NCBI GenBank assembly: GCA_021791715.1
Contig: JAJYWB010000010.1
Location: 1-64,000, forward strand
Length of the DNA: 64,000 bases
Source: Planctomycetota bacterium
Lineage (GTDB): Bacteria > Planctomycetota > Planctomycetia > Isosphaerales > Isosphaeraceae
Reading direction: 5' to 3'
The notes below the pieces were generated by a model. That model did no database searches, was not told the DNA's origin, and saw nothing but the letters and a program-made list of their open reading frames with translations. Below, one piece after another: positions 8,961-18,345 of the stretch (the first letter of the stretch is position 1; each line of letters begins with the position of its first letter). The translations under genes and the position numbers were made by a program.

Positions 8961-9116
8961 GTCTCCGGGTTCACCCTCCCGATTCCAGGTTCACCCGCCC
9001 GATCCCAGGTTCACCCGCCCGATCCCAGGTTCACCCGCCCGATCCCAGGTTCACCCTCCCGATTCCAGGTTCACCCTCCCGATTCCAGGTTCACCCTCCC
9101 GATTCCGGATTCGCGC
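8961..9116. repeat. 20-bp tandem repeat array, about 8 copies
   Basis: Contiguous 20-bp units of consensus GATYCCAGGTTCACCCKCCC start directly after the right arm of the palindromic element at 8960. There are seven full copies (8961-9100) and one partial copy, with base changes mostly T/C or T/G. The reverse complement starts with GGGAGGGTGAACCT and so resembles the tip of the palindrome arm. Because 20 is not a multiple of 3, an open frame read through it repeats every 20 residues; I do not regard that frame as a gene. Confidence 0.92.
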
Positions 9117-9176
9117 TCTACTCACGCGATCTTTGCGGTTTTCGTTCCGGATAGCCTCCACGCGAATCGGCGCCGC

Positions 9177-10334
9177 TCAATCGCTCTCCTCGGGGCGGCG
9201 GAAATAAAGCTTAAGGTAGCTTTCATACCTGCCGATATGGATCAATCCGAGGCTCACGGCGTCTTTGACGGCGCACGCGGTTTCGTGGGTGTGCGAGCAA
9301 TCGGGGAAACGGCAAAGGGGAATGAACGGGCGAAACTCGACGAATAGCCCCTCGAGTTCGCCGGGATCGACCCCCCAAAGCTCGAACTGGCGAAGCCCGG
9401 GGGTGTCGACGACTCGCCCTCCCGATTCAAGCTTGATCAGCTCGGCGAACGTCGTCGTATGCTTGCCTTTTGACGTCCAACCCGAAACCTCCCGGACCTT
9501 CAGTTTAAGCCCCGGCTCGATCGCGTTTAACAGCGAGCTTTTGCCGACGCCGCTTTGTCCCGAAAGCGCCGTGACGCCGCGAGCGAGCACCCCCTTCACG
9601 CGATCGACCCCGCGACCGTCGGCGGTCGAGGTCGTGATCGTCTCGTAACCGAGTTGACTATAAAGCCCGATTACCCATTGATAAGAAGAAACGTCGACAA
9701 GATCGGCCTTGTTGATCACGATGATCGGTCGCACGTTTCCCCGTTCGGCCGAGATCAGATAGCGGTCGATCAGAGCCGGCTTGAGATCGGGCTCGACGAA
9801 CGAACAAACGATCAAAAGTTGATCGACATTCGATACGATGATATGTTCGCGTCGACGATATCCGCGAGTGACGACCCCTTTGCGCGTTTCGACGTTCTCG
9901 ATTTGACCCTGATCGGACCCCGGCCCCGCGGGCTTGACCCAAACGCGATCGCCGACCGCGACGACGCCCCGGCCGTCGATCGCGATCGTTTTGAGCAGCC
10001 TCCGCACCCCGCATCGGAGCGATCGGCCGTCGTCGGTCTCGACGATCGATTCGAGTCCGTGGACGCGGACGACCCTCCCCGGCACGCATTCGGAAAGATC
10101 GATCGATAAAAGCGACGCGGGATCGACGCGCGAGCCGGCCGCGGCGTTCTCGTCCACGTCGCTTAAGATCGTCCTTCTTCGCGATAAATCCCCCTTGGCG
10201 CGCACCCGTTCGCTCGAAGTCGAATCGACCCCACTCGCCCCCTGGCTGTGGAATCGACTCGTTAAATCGCCGGCGCGAGTCCGCTTCTGACGGTTCTTTT
10301 TAAAATCGACCCGGATCTTCCGCTTTTTGCTCAC
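9177..10334 (-). CDS. rsgA: Ribosome small subunit-dependent GTPase RsgA
   Basis: RsgA is a circularly permuted GTPase that checks late 30S assembly. The 385-aa protein has a basic N-terminal extension of about 70 residues, then the OB-fold (VPGRVVRVHGLESIVETDDG). The permuted GTPase motifs follow: G4 NKADLVD, G1 GQSGVGKSSLLNAI and G3 DTPGLRQFELWG. The C-terminal zinc-binding CRFPDCSHTHETACAVKDAV has the Cys-Cys-His-Cys ligands. The N-terminal extension is longer than in most RsgA proteins and rich in Lys and Arg, suggesting rRNA contact. It is divergent from proC with 370 bp between, and convergent with the DUF1559 gene across the repeat element. Confidence 0.95.
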   Translation of the reverse strand: MSKKRKIRVDFKKNRQKRTRAGDLTSRFHSQGASGVDSTSSERVRAKGDLSRRRTILSDVDENAAAGSRVDPASLLSIDLSECVPGRVVRVHGLESIVETDDGRSLRCGVRRLLKTIAIDGRGVVAVGDRVWVKPAGPGSDQGQIENVETRKGVVTRGYRRREHIIVSNVDQLLIVCSFVEPDLKPALIDRYLISAERGNVRPIIVINKADLVDVSSYQWVIGLYSQLGYETITTSTADGRGVDRVKGVLARGVTALSGQSGVGKSSLLNAIEPGLKLKVREVSGWTSKGKHTTTFAELIKLESGGRVVDTPGLRQFELWGVDPGELEGLFVEFRPFIPLCRFPDCSHTHETACAVKDAVSLGLIHIGRYESYLKLYFRRPEESD

Positions 10335-10707
10335 AAGTCGGTTCCGTGGAGAAAGCGCAATCGAATAATCATCAAGGTGTATCCTTTTATTTGAACTCGA
10401 ACGATCGTTCGCCGGCTCGGCGACGAATCTCGGTCGTCGGCTCGATCCAGGCTCCGCAGCTCCCGCGATCCGATCGAATCGCTCGGCGTGCGTGCGGTTC
10501 GCTCCGCGTCGCCGACGAGTCGATCGTACCCGAATCGATCGCCGCGCGAAACCCGAACGAACGAAGCGACGCGCCGCCTGTAAATTCTAATTCATAAATA
10601 TTTACACAATATAAGTACAAACCGAGCGCCCCGTCCGCTACCATCGCGCGCGGCGGTTTGGTAATGTTCTTGTTTGCGAAACGGATCGAGAATTCGGAAC
10701 GAGCGTG
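10335..10707. other. Divergent intergenic region rsgA / proC
   Basis: No gene is supported. The region holds an AT-rich patch at 10585-10620 with TTCATAAATATTTACAC (10591-10607), similar to sites near 6548, 17904 and 59922. It is a reasonable place for the proC promoter. Confidence 0.45.
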
Positions 10708-11649
10708 ATGAACAGATCGGTTGAGTCGAAACGTTGGGGATTTGTCGGCGCCGGCAAGATGGCGACCGCGCTGATCAAGGGGATGATACGGGCGGGATCG
10801 GCCAAGGCCGAATCGATCGTCGCGAGCGATCCCGACGAGGCGGCGCGGGCCCGACTCGCGGGCGAAACGGGAGTCGTCACGCTGGAATCGAACGCCGAAC
10901 TCGCCGCCAAAAGCGATCTGATCGTTTTAGCGATCAAGCCCCAGGCCGCGGCGAGCGTTTTGGACGAATTACGCCCCGTCGTCACGCCTCAACATTTGAT
11001 CGTCTCGATCGCCGCGGGGGTTTCCCTCAAGGCGCTCGAAGACGGCCTGGGAGAAGACCTTAGGCTCGTACGCGTGATGCCCAACACCCCGGCGCTCGTC
11101 GGCGAGGGGGCGTCGGGATATTGTCTGGGACGCCATGCGCTCGCCGACGACGAAACGCTCGTTCGCGCTTGCCTGGAATCGGTCGGCGGGGCGTATCGCG
11201 TTCCCGAACGCTTGCTCGACGCGGTGACGGGGCTTTCGGGGAGCGGGCCGGCGTTTGTTTATATCATGATCGAGGCGCTCGCCGACGGCGGCGTGAGGGT
11301 CGGCCTGCCGCGCGAGATCGCGGTCGCGCTCGCGGCTCGAACCGTGCTGGGATCGGCGAAAATGGTTCTTGAAACGAAGCTTCATACGGGCGAGCTCAAG
11401 GATCAGGTGACGAGCCCCGGAGGAACGACGATCGCGGGAATCCACGCGCTCGAACGGGGCGGAATTCGCGCCGCGATCATCGACGCGGTCGAAGCCGCGA
11501 CCGATCGAGCCGCCGAACTCGCTCGCGAAGCCGATTCGAACCGAGCCGCCAAGCCGACTCGCGAATCCAGGGCGCCGAATCGACGCGGAGAAGCCGACCC
11601 CCTCCCCGCCGACGATTCGAACCCCCAGGCCGATACACGCCGATCGTGA
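10708..11649 (+). CDS. proC: Pyrroline-5-carboxylate reductase
   Basis: ProC reduces 1-pyrroline-5-carboxylate to proline with NAD(P)H. The Rossmann motif GFVGAGKMATALIKGMI is at the N-terminus. VRVMPNTPALVGEGASGYCL follows, and the C-terminal dimerisation and active-site helix has TGLSGSGPAFVYIMIEALAD and QVTSPGGTTIAGIHALE. The start is ATG 10708; a GTG one codon upstream is possible. Family proteins are about 270 aa; this one has roughly 40 extra residues at the C-terminus, rich in Arg, Ala and Asp, that look disordered. It lies about 90 bp upstream of guaA on the same strand, and the genes may be co-transcribed. Confidence 0.95.
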   Translation: MNRSVESKRWGFVGAGKMATALIKGMIRAGSAKAESIVASDPDEAARARLAGETGVVTLESNAELAAKSDLIVLAIKPQAAASVLDELRPVVTPQHLIVSIAAGVSLKALEDGLGEDLRLVRVMPNTPALVGEGASGYCLGRHALADDETLVRACLESVGGAYRVPERLLDAVTGLSGSGPAFVYIMIEALADGGVRVGLPREIAVALAARTVLGSAKMVLETKLHTGELKDQVTSPGGTTIAGIHALERGGIRAAIIDAVEAATDRAAELAREADSNRAAKPTRESRAPNRRGEADPLPADDSNPQADTRRS

Positions 11650-11737
11650 TATCGACGTCCTTTCGTCCAATATGCTTGATGATACGATTATTTATTGATT
11701 TCGATCGCTTTTCTTGATTTTTCGGGAGCGGCTTAAG

Positions 11738-13306
11738 TTGTTTGATCGACCCGCGGGCGAGCGACCGGTTCTGGTACTCGATTTCGGCTCACAATATGTT
11801 CAACTTATTGCGCGAAGGGCGCGCGAGCGGCGGGCGTTCGCGCGGATCGTCCGCCACGATATCTCGGTCGATCGCGTTCGCGAACTCGATCCGATCGCTT
11901 TGATCCTCTCGGGAGGGCCCGCGAGCGTTTATGAATCGGCGGCGCCCCGGTGCGATCCGGCGCTCTTTGATCTGGGCGTGCCGATTTTAGGTATCTGTTA
12001 CGGCATGCAGCTCGTCTGCGAGGCGCTCGGCGCGAAAGGGGGAGTTCGCCCCGGAATCGAGCGCGAATTCGGCCGCTCCGAGTGCCGCGTGCTCGATCAC
12101 TCGGACCCGATTTTTCAGGGAGTTCCCTCGCTATCGACCGTCTGGATGAGCCACGGCGATCAGGTTCTGGATGTGGGCGAAGCTTTTCTTCCGCTCGCCT
12201 CAACCGCGACATGCCCCGTCGCCGCGGTGCGGCATCGCTCGCGGCCGATCTACGGGCTTCAGTTTCATCCCGAGGTCAAGCACACGCAATACGGCGATCA
12301 GATTCTGGGCAATTTCCTCGATAACGTATGCAAAGGCTCTGGAACCTGGACGATCGATCGGTTCATCGACCGCGCTTTGGCCGAGATCGAGGCGAAAGTC
12401 GGCGCCGACGAGCGAGTCGTTTGCGGACTCTCGGGAGGCGTCGATTCGGCGGTCACCGCGGCGCTTTTGGCGAAGGCGATCGGCCCTCGAGTCGTCTGCG
12501 TGTTCGTCGATAACGGTCTTTTAAGAGCCGGCGAAAGAGCGACCGTCGTCGAAACCTTCGGGGGACACTCGCAAGCCGAACTCCGCGTCGTCGACGCCGC
12601 CGATCGCTTTCTGGGAGCACTCGAAGGGATCGTCGATCCCCAGCAAAAACGCGTCGCCATCGGCCACAAGTTTATAGACATATTTAAAGACGAGGCTAAG
12701 TCGATCCCTGGAGCGAAATATCTGGCTCAGGGGACGCTTTATCCCGACGTGATCGAAAGCGGCGCCGAGGTCGACGGTCCCGCGGCGACGATCAAGCATC
12801 ACCATAACGTGGGAGGACTTCCCGAGGAACTCGGCTTCGAGCTGATCGAGCCCCTTCGCGATCTGTTTAAAGACGAGGTCCGCAAGCTCGGGCTTGAACT
12901 CGGCCTTCCCGAGCATTTGATCTGGCGACATCCGTTCCCAGGCCCAGGGCTCGCTGTCCGTTGCCTGGGCGAGGTGACGGAACAACGCCTCGACGTCCTC
13001 CGCCAGGCCGACGCGATCTTCCTCGACGAGATCGCCGCGGCGGGGCTCGCGCGTTCGGTCGCGCAGGCGTTCGCCGTTCTGCTGCCGATCCGGTCGGTCG
13101 GCGTCATGGGAGACGGCCGCACATACGAAAACGTAATTGCATTAAGATCCGTTGATACCGATGATTTCATGACCGCCGACTGGTCGCGGCTTTCGCACGA
13201 CGTTTTGGCTCGCGCCTCGACGCGGATCATCAATTCGGTGAAGGGGGTGAACCGCGTCGTTTACGACGTGACGAGCAAGCCTCCGGGAACGATCGAATGG
13301 GAATGA
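11738..13306 (+). CDS. guaA: GMP synthase (glutamine-hydrolysing)
   Basis: GuaA converts XMP to GMP with ATP and glutamine. The N-terminal class I amidotransferase domain has [19 protein letters not shown], the nucleophile cysteine in LGICYGMQL and the catalytic His/Glu in [11 protein letters not shown]. The synthetase domain has the P-loop [14 protein letters not shown] and the C-terminal dimerisation domain ends in GTIEWE, as in the family. I chose TTG 11738, which follows GGGAGCGG at a suitable distance and gives 522 aa, close to the usual 520-525. The frame stays open to a TTG at 11714. It may be co-transcribed with proC. Confidence 0.95.
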   Translation: MFDRPAGERPVLVLDFGSQYVQLIARRARERRAFARIVRHDISVDRVRELDPIALILSGGPASVYESAAPRCDPALFDLGVPILGICYGMQLVCEALGAKGGVRPGIEREFGRSECRVLDHSDPIFQGVPSLSTVWMSHGDQVLDVGEAFLPLASTATCPVAAVRHRSRPIYGLQFHPEVKHTQYGDQILGNFLDNVCKGSGTWTIDRFIDRALAEIEAKVGADERVVCGLSGGVDSAVTAALLAKAIGPRVVCVFVDNGLLRAGERATVVETFGGHSQAELRVVDAADRFLGALEGIVDPQQKRVAIGHKFIDIFKDEAKSIPGAKYLAQGTLYPDVIESGAEVDGPAATIKHHHNVGGLPEELGFELIEPLRDLFKDEVRKLGLELGLPEHLIWRHPFPGPGLAVRCLGEVTEQRLDVLRQADAIFLDEIAAAGLARSVAQAFAVLLPIRSVGVMGDGRTYENVIALRSVDTDDFMTADWSRLSHDVLARASTRIINSVKGVNRVVYDVTSKPPGTIEWE

Positions 13307-13578
13307 TCAACGCCGATTTCGACCGCGAACCGGAGGAATTGAACGTAATCTCGCGCGAAGACATGTTTGCGAATGATCGATTCACTTCGCCGCGGCGAGA
13401 AAAAACTGTTTGACTCCGCCGGCGTGGAAAGTACGATAAATGTGTTGACCCTCCACGCGTCGTCCCTGTCGAGACGCATGCCCTCCGGTCGGCGCCGATC
13501 TGTCGGCCCTTCCTTGATCACGCCGTCGCGTCTCGACCCGTGAGCGACGAGCCGTGAGACTCCATAAGGAATCGGATT

Positions 13579-13785
13579 ATGCCCTCGTTCGCGTTTCTCC
13601 CCAATCTTGGCACCCCCGAGCTGTTGATCGTCGGCGTGGTGGCGTTGTTGATCTTCGGCAACCGGCTTCCCAGCGTGATGCGGTCGCTCGGCAAGAGCGT
13701 CACCGAGTTCAAGAAGGGGATCTCGGGAATCGAAGACGAAGTCGACCAAGCGGTGACCGCCGAGAAGCGATCGAAGCCCGAGTGA
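13579..13785 (+). CDS. tatA: TatA/E-type Sec-independent translocase subunit (copy 1)
   Basis: This 68-aa protein has the TatA pattern: a short N-terminus, one membrane helix (TPELLIVGVVALLIFGNRLP), the FGxxxLP hinge, and an amphipathic helix SVMRSLGKSVTEFKKGISGI. TatA oligomerises to move folded proteins with twin-arginine signals across the membrane. AAGGAATCGG lies upstream of the ATG. A second tatA-like gene follows 122 bp downstream. TatA and TatB are hard to separate by sequence alone; the short acidic tail favours TatA/E. Nearby cargo candidates include the DUF1080 protein at 29.6 kb with an RR signal. Confidence 0.88.
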   Translation: MPSFAFLPNLGTPELLIVGVVALLIFGNRLPSVMRSLGKSVTEFKKGISGIEDEVDQAVTAEKRSKPE

Positions 13786-13907
13786 GGCGTCGTCGACCGG
13801 CCCGGGTCCCCTCAACCACGATCATCCTGATACAATACACAGTAGGTACTTTCGCGCGTCGGGTCGGGAACGAACTCCCGGCGCCAACTTAACGGAGCGA
13901 ATCGCAC

Positions 13908-14195
13908 ATGTTTCCGAATCTTGGCTTCCCCGAGATGCTCATCGTGATGGTGGCGGCCGTCTTGCTCTTCGGCAAGCGCCTCCCCGAGGTGGGTCGATCG
14001 TTAGGCAAAGGAATCGTCGAATTCAAAAAAGGACTCCGCGGCATCGAGGAAGAGTTCGACTCGGCGACGCGGCCCTCGAGTTCGGAAACATCATCGCATT
14101 CCGAACTCGTCGAGGTATCCGCGCCGAAGTTCGAACCTCCGACTTCGCCCCCGGTTCCCGGTAACGAATACGACCCTCAGACGCACCACGTTTGA
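13908..14195 (+). CDS. TatA/B-type Sec-independent translocase subunit (copy 2)
   Basis: This 95-aa protein has the same architecture as the copy 122 bp upstream: a membrane helix GFPEMLIVMVAAVLLFGKRL, the FGKRLPEVGRSLG hinge, and an amphipathic helix FKKGLRGIEEEFDS. It adds a Pro/Ser/Thr-rich tail of about 40 residues. AACGGAGCG lies before the ATG. The longer tail could point to a TatB-like role, but the helix is TatA-like and no tatC is in view. The pair is a local duplication that has diverged at both ends. Confidence 0.87.
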   Translation: MFPNLGFPEMLIVMVAAVLLFGKRLPEVGRSLGKGIVEFKKGLRGIEEEFDSATRPSSSETSSHSELVEVSAPKFEPPTSPPVPGNEYDPQTHHV

Positions 14196-14402
14196 AGCGG
14201 AGGAATCAAGAAAACTCATCGGGCGATTCCGATCGTCGTGATTTCACGCGACGATCGATCGCGGGGTGAACCTTGAAACACCTTCGCGGCGTCAAATTAC
14301 CGAATCGGTTTTGATTTGCGACAATCGGCGTGGTAAATTGAGATCGCCTTGAACGAACGTTTTCAGAACGTCGTTTCGGTTGATCAAACCGTAACGACCC
14401 GC

Positions 14403-14475
14403 GGGCGGCTAACTCAGCGGTTAGAGTGCCATCCTCACACGGTGGAAGTCACAGGTTCGAATCCTGTGCCGCCCA
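14403..14475 (+). tRNA. tRNA-Val (anticodon CAC)
   Basis: A full cloverleaf can be folded. The acceptor GGGCGGC (14403-14409) pairs perfectly with GCCGCCC (14468-14474), followed by discriminator A. The D-stem is ACTC/GAGT. The anticodon stem CCATC/GGTGG encloses loop CTCACAC, so the anticodon is CAC (valine, GTG). The T-arm is ACAGG-TTCGAAT-CCTGT. No CCA is encoded. The DNA downstream differs in character from the rest of the window, and tRNA 3' ends are common integration sites. Confidence 0.97.
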
Positions 14476-15459
14476 ATGACTTACGGGGAATGATCGCGCC
14501 GTCGGCATTCATTTTCCGTTTTGGAACGATCTAGATAGGTCGCAACGTTTATGGCGTCGCTATAAACGTGCGTTCAACATGTCGGACGCTTGGCCGAGAC
14601 GCCGCACGGAACGGTGTGGTCGTTCCATTTGGCTCAGGCGACGAGCAAAGGGTCGTCGGCCTCCTGTCCGAATCGCCAGGGCTCGAGGCGAAACGTCGCG
14701 CCGGCTACCGGGCCGTCCAGTGGGAAGGTCGATGAAAACGTCGAGCGGCGACAGGCGTTCGCAGCGAGTGCGGAAGGGCTCCGGTGCTTCGCCGCGGAAA
14801 GGCGGAACCGCCGTGTCGTGAAGCCGGCGCGGCGAGAAGTCGAGCAAGCCGCCGACTGATCATTCGCGCTGATTGTACCAGAGCCCCGGCCGCTTGAATC
14901 AGCCGGATCGGTCTCCCCGAGCCTGTACTATATCACAGATCAATCCCCTGAACATCCAGTTTTGACTCACAACTCACTATATATATAATCGTGATTTATT
15001 CTCAACTCTTCTCGGCGTGGCGTCGGCGGAGCCGGCACCGCGGCTTCCACAAGATCCGGTCGTCCGCCGCACGGAAGACGCACTTGCTGACGGCAAAACG
15101 GCGGTAAATGGAATAACTCTGGATCTGTTCATTCAAGCGCCGGATCAAGTCGCCCTCCGTCTAGCCCAAGGAAGTCGAAGCCGTCGTCGATCCGCGTGAT
15201 CCCGTCTTCTCGCGGGAGAGTCTACCGACATGAATACTCGACTCGCTCCCGAGATTCTGCGTTTCGTCGGCAAGAATGGCCTGCTCGCCATAATCTGTCC
15301 TACGCTCCTGGAGGTGCAACACGCCACGGTCGGTCCTCGGTGATCGTCTGGGGATGAACTGACAGCAGAGAACCACACCAAAGCTTCCAGGGTGAAATCA
15401 TGGCGTTTATCGGCTTGCAACGTTCGGCTGTCGCCTGCGTCAGGATGTTGGGGGGAATG
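14476..15459. other. Probable acquired region behind tRNA-Val, no clear gene
   Basis: An 8-bp perfect stem with a 9-nt loop is at 14545-14569 (ACGTTTAT/ATAAACGT) and may end tRNA transcription. Bases 14579-14859 are open in several frames on both strands (for example a plus-strand frame from 14590 and a minus-strand frame 14847-14560), but none has a domain I recognise. Bases 14930-15010 are AT-rich. From 15010 to 15459 there are only short open frames. The CGATCG palindrome that saturates most neighbouring genes is scarce here. I found no obvious second copy of the tRNA 3' end. Confidence 0.45.
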
Positions 15460-17655
15460 ATGTCCCGGAATCCGAGGCGTCGGCCGCGCACCTGGAGCTC
15501 GACGCGACGGAAAGAATGCCGGACCGGCCTGATGCTGGAAACACTTGAGTCGCGAATCGCACTCGCGGCGTCGCCCATGTCCGGCCTAGGCGGCCTTGCA
15601 CATGCAGACATGAGCACGCCTTATACACAGGCGCGGCTGGCGAGAATTGAAAAGCTGGCTTCGGCCGCTTATGCTTGGGCTCTTCCGGCTGAGTTCATGT
15701 ACCGGTTTGCCAACTACAACGAACTCGTGACCGCTCCGGTGAATACGCTGGCCTATAGCCAGGTTCCCGCCGCGTGGAACAACGCGGCGACCAACGCTGG
15801 TGATTCCTCCGTTCTCTACATCAACGGCGAGCTCAATCTCACTCGGGGGGCTTTGGTGTATACCACTCCGCCCACCAACGCCGATTACGAGGTCACGCAG
15901 ATATTCGATAACTTCATCAACGTCGTTTCGGACCCTGGAACCCGCACGGCGCCTTCAAACTCGGCGACGTCGTACCTACTGGTGGGGCCGAACTCGCCGT
16001 TTTCTCACCGCAAGAGCGTGAGACTTGACGGATTCACGTTTCCCGTGATCGCGCTCGACACCAACCGCGGCGAAATGTTGGTGCGGCTGCTCGCCGATAC
16101 CCTGGCGCCCGGAGGCAGTCCGACTTCTGTACAGAACACGTATAACAACCTGGCGACACAGTTCACGCTGAACACGCTCAAGCAGTTCCAGGCGAACGGA
16201 AACAAGCCGGTCGATCCTTCAACCTACGACCAGATGACGCCGACGGCCGAGCAGTTGCAGCAGGCGCAAAAGTGGCAGAACACACCCACAAACGCCGTCG
16301 CGTTTTTCGAACAGGTGGGGCGGTCGCTCCGGCTGAATCCGCTGCCGACCCGGGCGACGGGCATCGGTGGCACGCCTCTGTCCATTGTACCGGCCTATAT
16401 GGCGCCTCAAGCGAATGCCAGGCGCGTCTACTTCGCACCATCGGCCGGGCAGCAAACGACGCTCGCTCTCTTCCGCCCGATCGGACTCACGGCGAAGGGT
16501 TTCCACATTCCCAAGGGCTGGGGACCCGCCGAGCTCAACGCCTTGCAGCTTGGATTTGAAGAAGGAGAGAACCAGATCCAGCAGAAGCTGGATAATCCGC
16601 CGACCTCGGCGACCAATTACTGGTCGTACATTAACCACGATTTTGGTACATATCCAAATACGCCGGCCGGTTATCAATATCGTGCCGTCGGTGTGATCGC
16701 GGGCGGATTTCCAAACCTGCCGATCGACGGGCTGTACGCGCCGATTTTCACGAACAGCGGCGCCCACACGCCTTTAAACGGAAACAACACGTACGAGATC
16801 ACGTTCACATTGCCGCAGGCCGGCTACAGTAGTTATCCCGTGACGGGAATCGAGCCGCCGCTGGCGCTCAACAGCGGCGGATCGCCGATCGGGTTCTGGT
16901 CGTTGACGTTATACCAGCCGGATAGTACAGAAGCGGCGGCGCCGTTCCTCTCGCAGGCGAGCGTGCTCAACACGGCATACTCGACGGCGACCACTCCGGT
17001 GGTTTCGATCAACGCGTCGACGAATACCATCACCGTGCCCGCCTCGAACGTCGGGCCGTTGGTCGAAAGCACCGCGATCATGTTCGGTGCGGGGGCCGGA
17101 GCGTACGGCCTGAAGTCGAACACGCCGTATTACATCGCGTCGACGCCGGTTATGAACGGCGGCAATTACACATTCGAAATCTCGACACAGTGGAAGCAGA
17201 GCCTGTCAAGCAACGGCGTGCCGATCCAGTATTCGGGTCAACCCGAAAACCTCGTCACGCTGAGCACACCACTGAGTGCGAACACGCCGCTGGATTATGG
17301 GGTCATTCAGCCGGTTTCGCAGCTTGGTTCCACGCAAATCGAGGATGGGCGGCTTCAACCCAACAACGGCTCCGTCGCAGGCTTCCCGGCCGGTTCGTAC
17401 ACGATCTGGCTATCGCCGACACTGCCTGCCGGCGTTGCGCCCACGAACTGGATTCCGACTCCGTCGACCGCGTATCTGCAATCAATCTACGGCGACTCGG
17501 TCGCGCTGAGCACCACGATCGAGCCGATGATTCGGATGTACGACGCCCAGCCGGGCGACATGCCTCCCTCGATCTTGCCGTTGCCTCCGGGCGGGAATTA
17601 TCCGCAGGGGCTCCCTTCAAGCTACTTGTTCCCGCTGTTGGTGCAGGCTTCGTGA
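15460..17655 (+). CDS. DUF1254/DUF1214 domain protein with LEPR-like export motif
   Basis: I chose ATG 15460 (731 aa) because GGGGGGAAT precedes it; the frame is open to 15400. After a basic N-terminus comes LETLESRIALAA, a variant of the LEPR-XLL-type motif. The DUF1254 domain follows (AYAWALPAEFMYRFANYNEL, VNTLAYSQ, NADYEVTQIFDNFINVVSD). The C-terminus matches DUF1214 (TYEITFTLPQAG, PIGFWSLTLYQPDS and, after an insert, SYTIWLSPTLP with NWIPTP). Roughly 100 residues, rich in Thr, Ser and Asn, interrupt DUF1214. Proteins of this class are secreted with unknown reaction. Codon choice differs from neighbours: CGATCG occurs only about three times in 2.2 kb, against about ten in 1.5 kb of purD. 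It could be acquired by transfer. Confidence 0.85.
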   Translation: MSRNPRRRPRTWSSTRRKECRTGLMLETLESRIALAASPMSGLGGLAHADMSTPYTQARLARIEKLASAAYAWALPAEFMYRFANYNELVTAPVNTLAYSQVPAAWNNAATNAGDSSVLYINGELNLTRGALVYTTPPTNADYEVTQIFDNFINVVSDPGTRTAPSNSATSYLLVGPNSPFSHRKSVRLDGFTFPVIALDTNRGEMLVRLLADTLAPGGSPTSVQNTYNNLATQFTLNTLKQFQANGNKPVDPSTYDQMTPTAEQLQQAQKWQNTPTNAVAFFEQVGRSLRLNPLPTRATGIGGTPLSIVPAYMAPQANARRVYFAPSAGQQTTLALFRPIGLTAKGFHIPKGWGPAELNALQLGFEEGENQIQQKLDNPPTSATNYWSYINHDFGTYPNTPAGYQYRAVGVIAGGFPNLPIDGLYAPIFTNSGAHTPLNGNNTYEITFTLPQAGYSSYPVTGIEPPLALNSGGSPIGFWSLTLYQPDSTEAAAPFLSQASVLNTAYSTATTPVVSINASTNTITVPASNVGPLVESTAIMFGAGAGAYGLKSNTPYYIASTPVMNGGNYTFEISTQWKQSLSSNGVPIQYSGQPENLVTLSTPLSANTPLDYGVIQPVSQLGSTQIEDGRLQPNNGSVAGFPAGSYTIWLSPTLPAGVAPTNWIPTPSTAYLQSIYGDSVALSTTIEPMIRMYDAQPGDMPPSILPLPPGGNYPQGLPSSYLFPLLVQAS

Positions 17656-18345
17656 GCGCGCAAGTTATCGCCGCGGGCGAGGCGCCGCTTGCCCGTTCAT
17701 AGTTCAGCGCCTTTCCCAAGGCCGACCTGGGTAAGATTCGCCTTGTCCGTCGTAAAAGCGATCGGCGAGGCTTTGGAGAAAGGCGTAAAGAAACGAACCG
17801 ACCTTGCGTGATCGGACATCGGTATCGACGGATATCCGGTTTCTCGCCCAGAGTCGATCCTTGATCGATCGCGCGGGCTTGAAATGTGATGTTTTTTAAG
17901 GATGCATAAATATTAATTCATAATAACGACTGAGAGTTATTTGGTACGACGATTCGCCTCGGGGAATCGCCCAACCGTTTGAGGCTTCGCCCTCGAAACG
18001 CGCGGAATCCCGGGCTCTCTTTCCGGATCGCGGCCTGATCGATGAAAGCATGAGAATTCCTGGTTTAGATCGATCAATCGCCAGGGCTATTGGCGTTTCG
18101 CGACCGACGAGATAGGGTGAATGCATCGGCGTGAATCACGGTCCCAGGGAAGAGCGGAGCGATCGTCGACTTTCGACTTCGATCGATTGAAAGTTCCGCC
18201 GCGCCTCCGGGAAAAAGGTCGATCGGTGATGTTTTTTCGATCGCGCTTCGACTTTCGAGACGATCGCTGAGAATCGTCGTCGCGGGCTTTGAACAAAATC
18301 TAGACGTATATTTATACCAGAATGACATTTGGAGTTGTGACGATC
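17656..18345. other. Intergenic region, no gene seen
   Basis: Nothing codes convincingly here. It contains an AT-rich island at 17890-17945 with GCATAAATATTAATTCAT (17904-17921), resembling sites at 6548, 10591 and 59922. The DNA character changes back to CGATCG-rich in this interval, so it may hold the right boundary of the region behind tRNA-Val. Confidence 0.45.

Noticed and set aside
8961-9116. Possible CRISPR array
   Set aside because: The 20-bp units are contiguous with no unique spacers, and no cas genes are nearby. The same applies to 22399-22518.
14403-14475. Integration site with duplicated tRNA-Val end
   Set aside because: I found no second copy of the 3' end (TTCGAATCCTGTGCCGCCC type) downstream by eye, so no attR is called.
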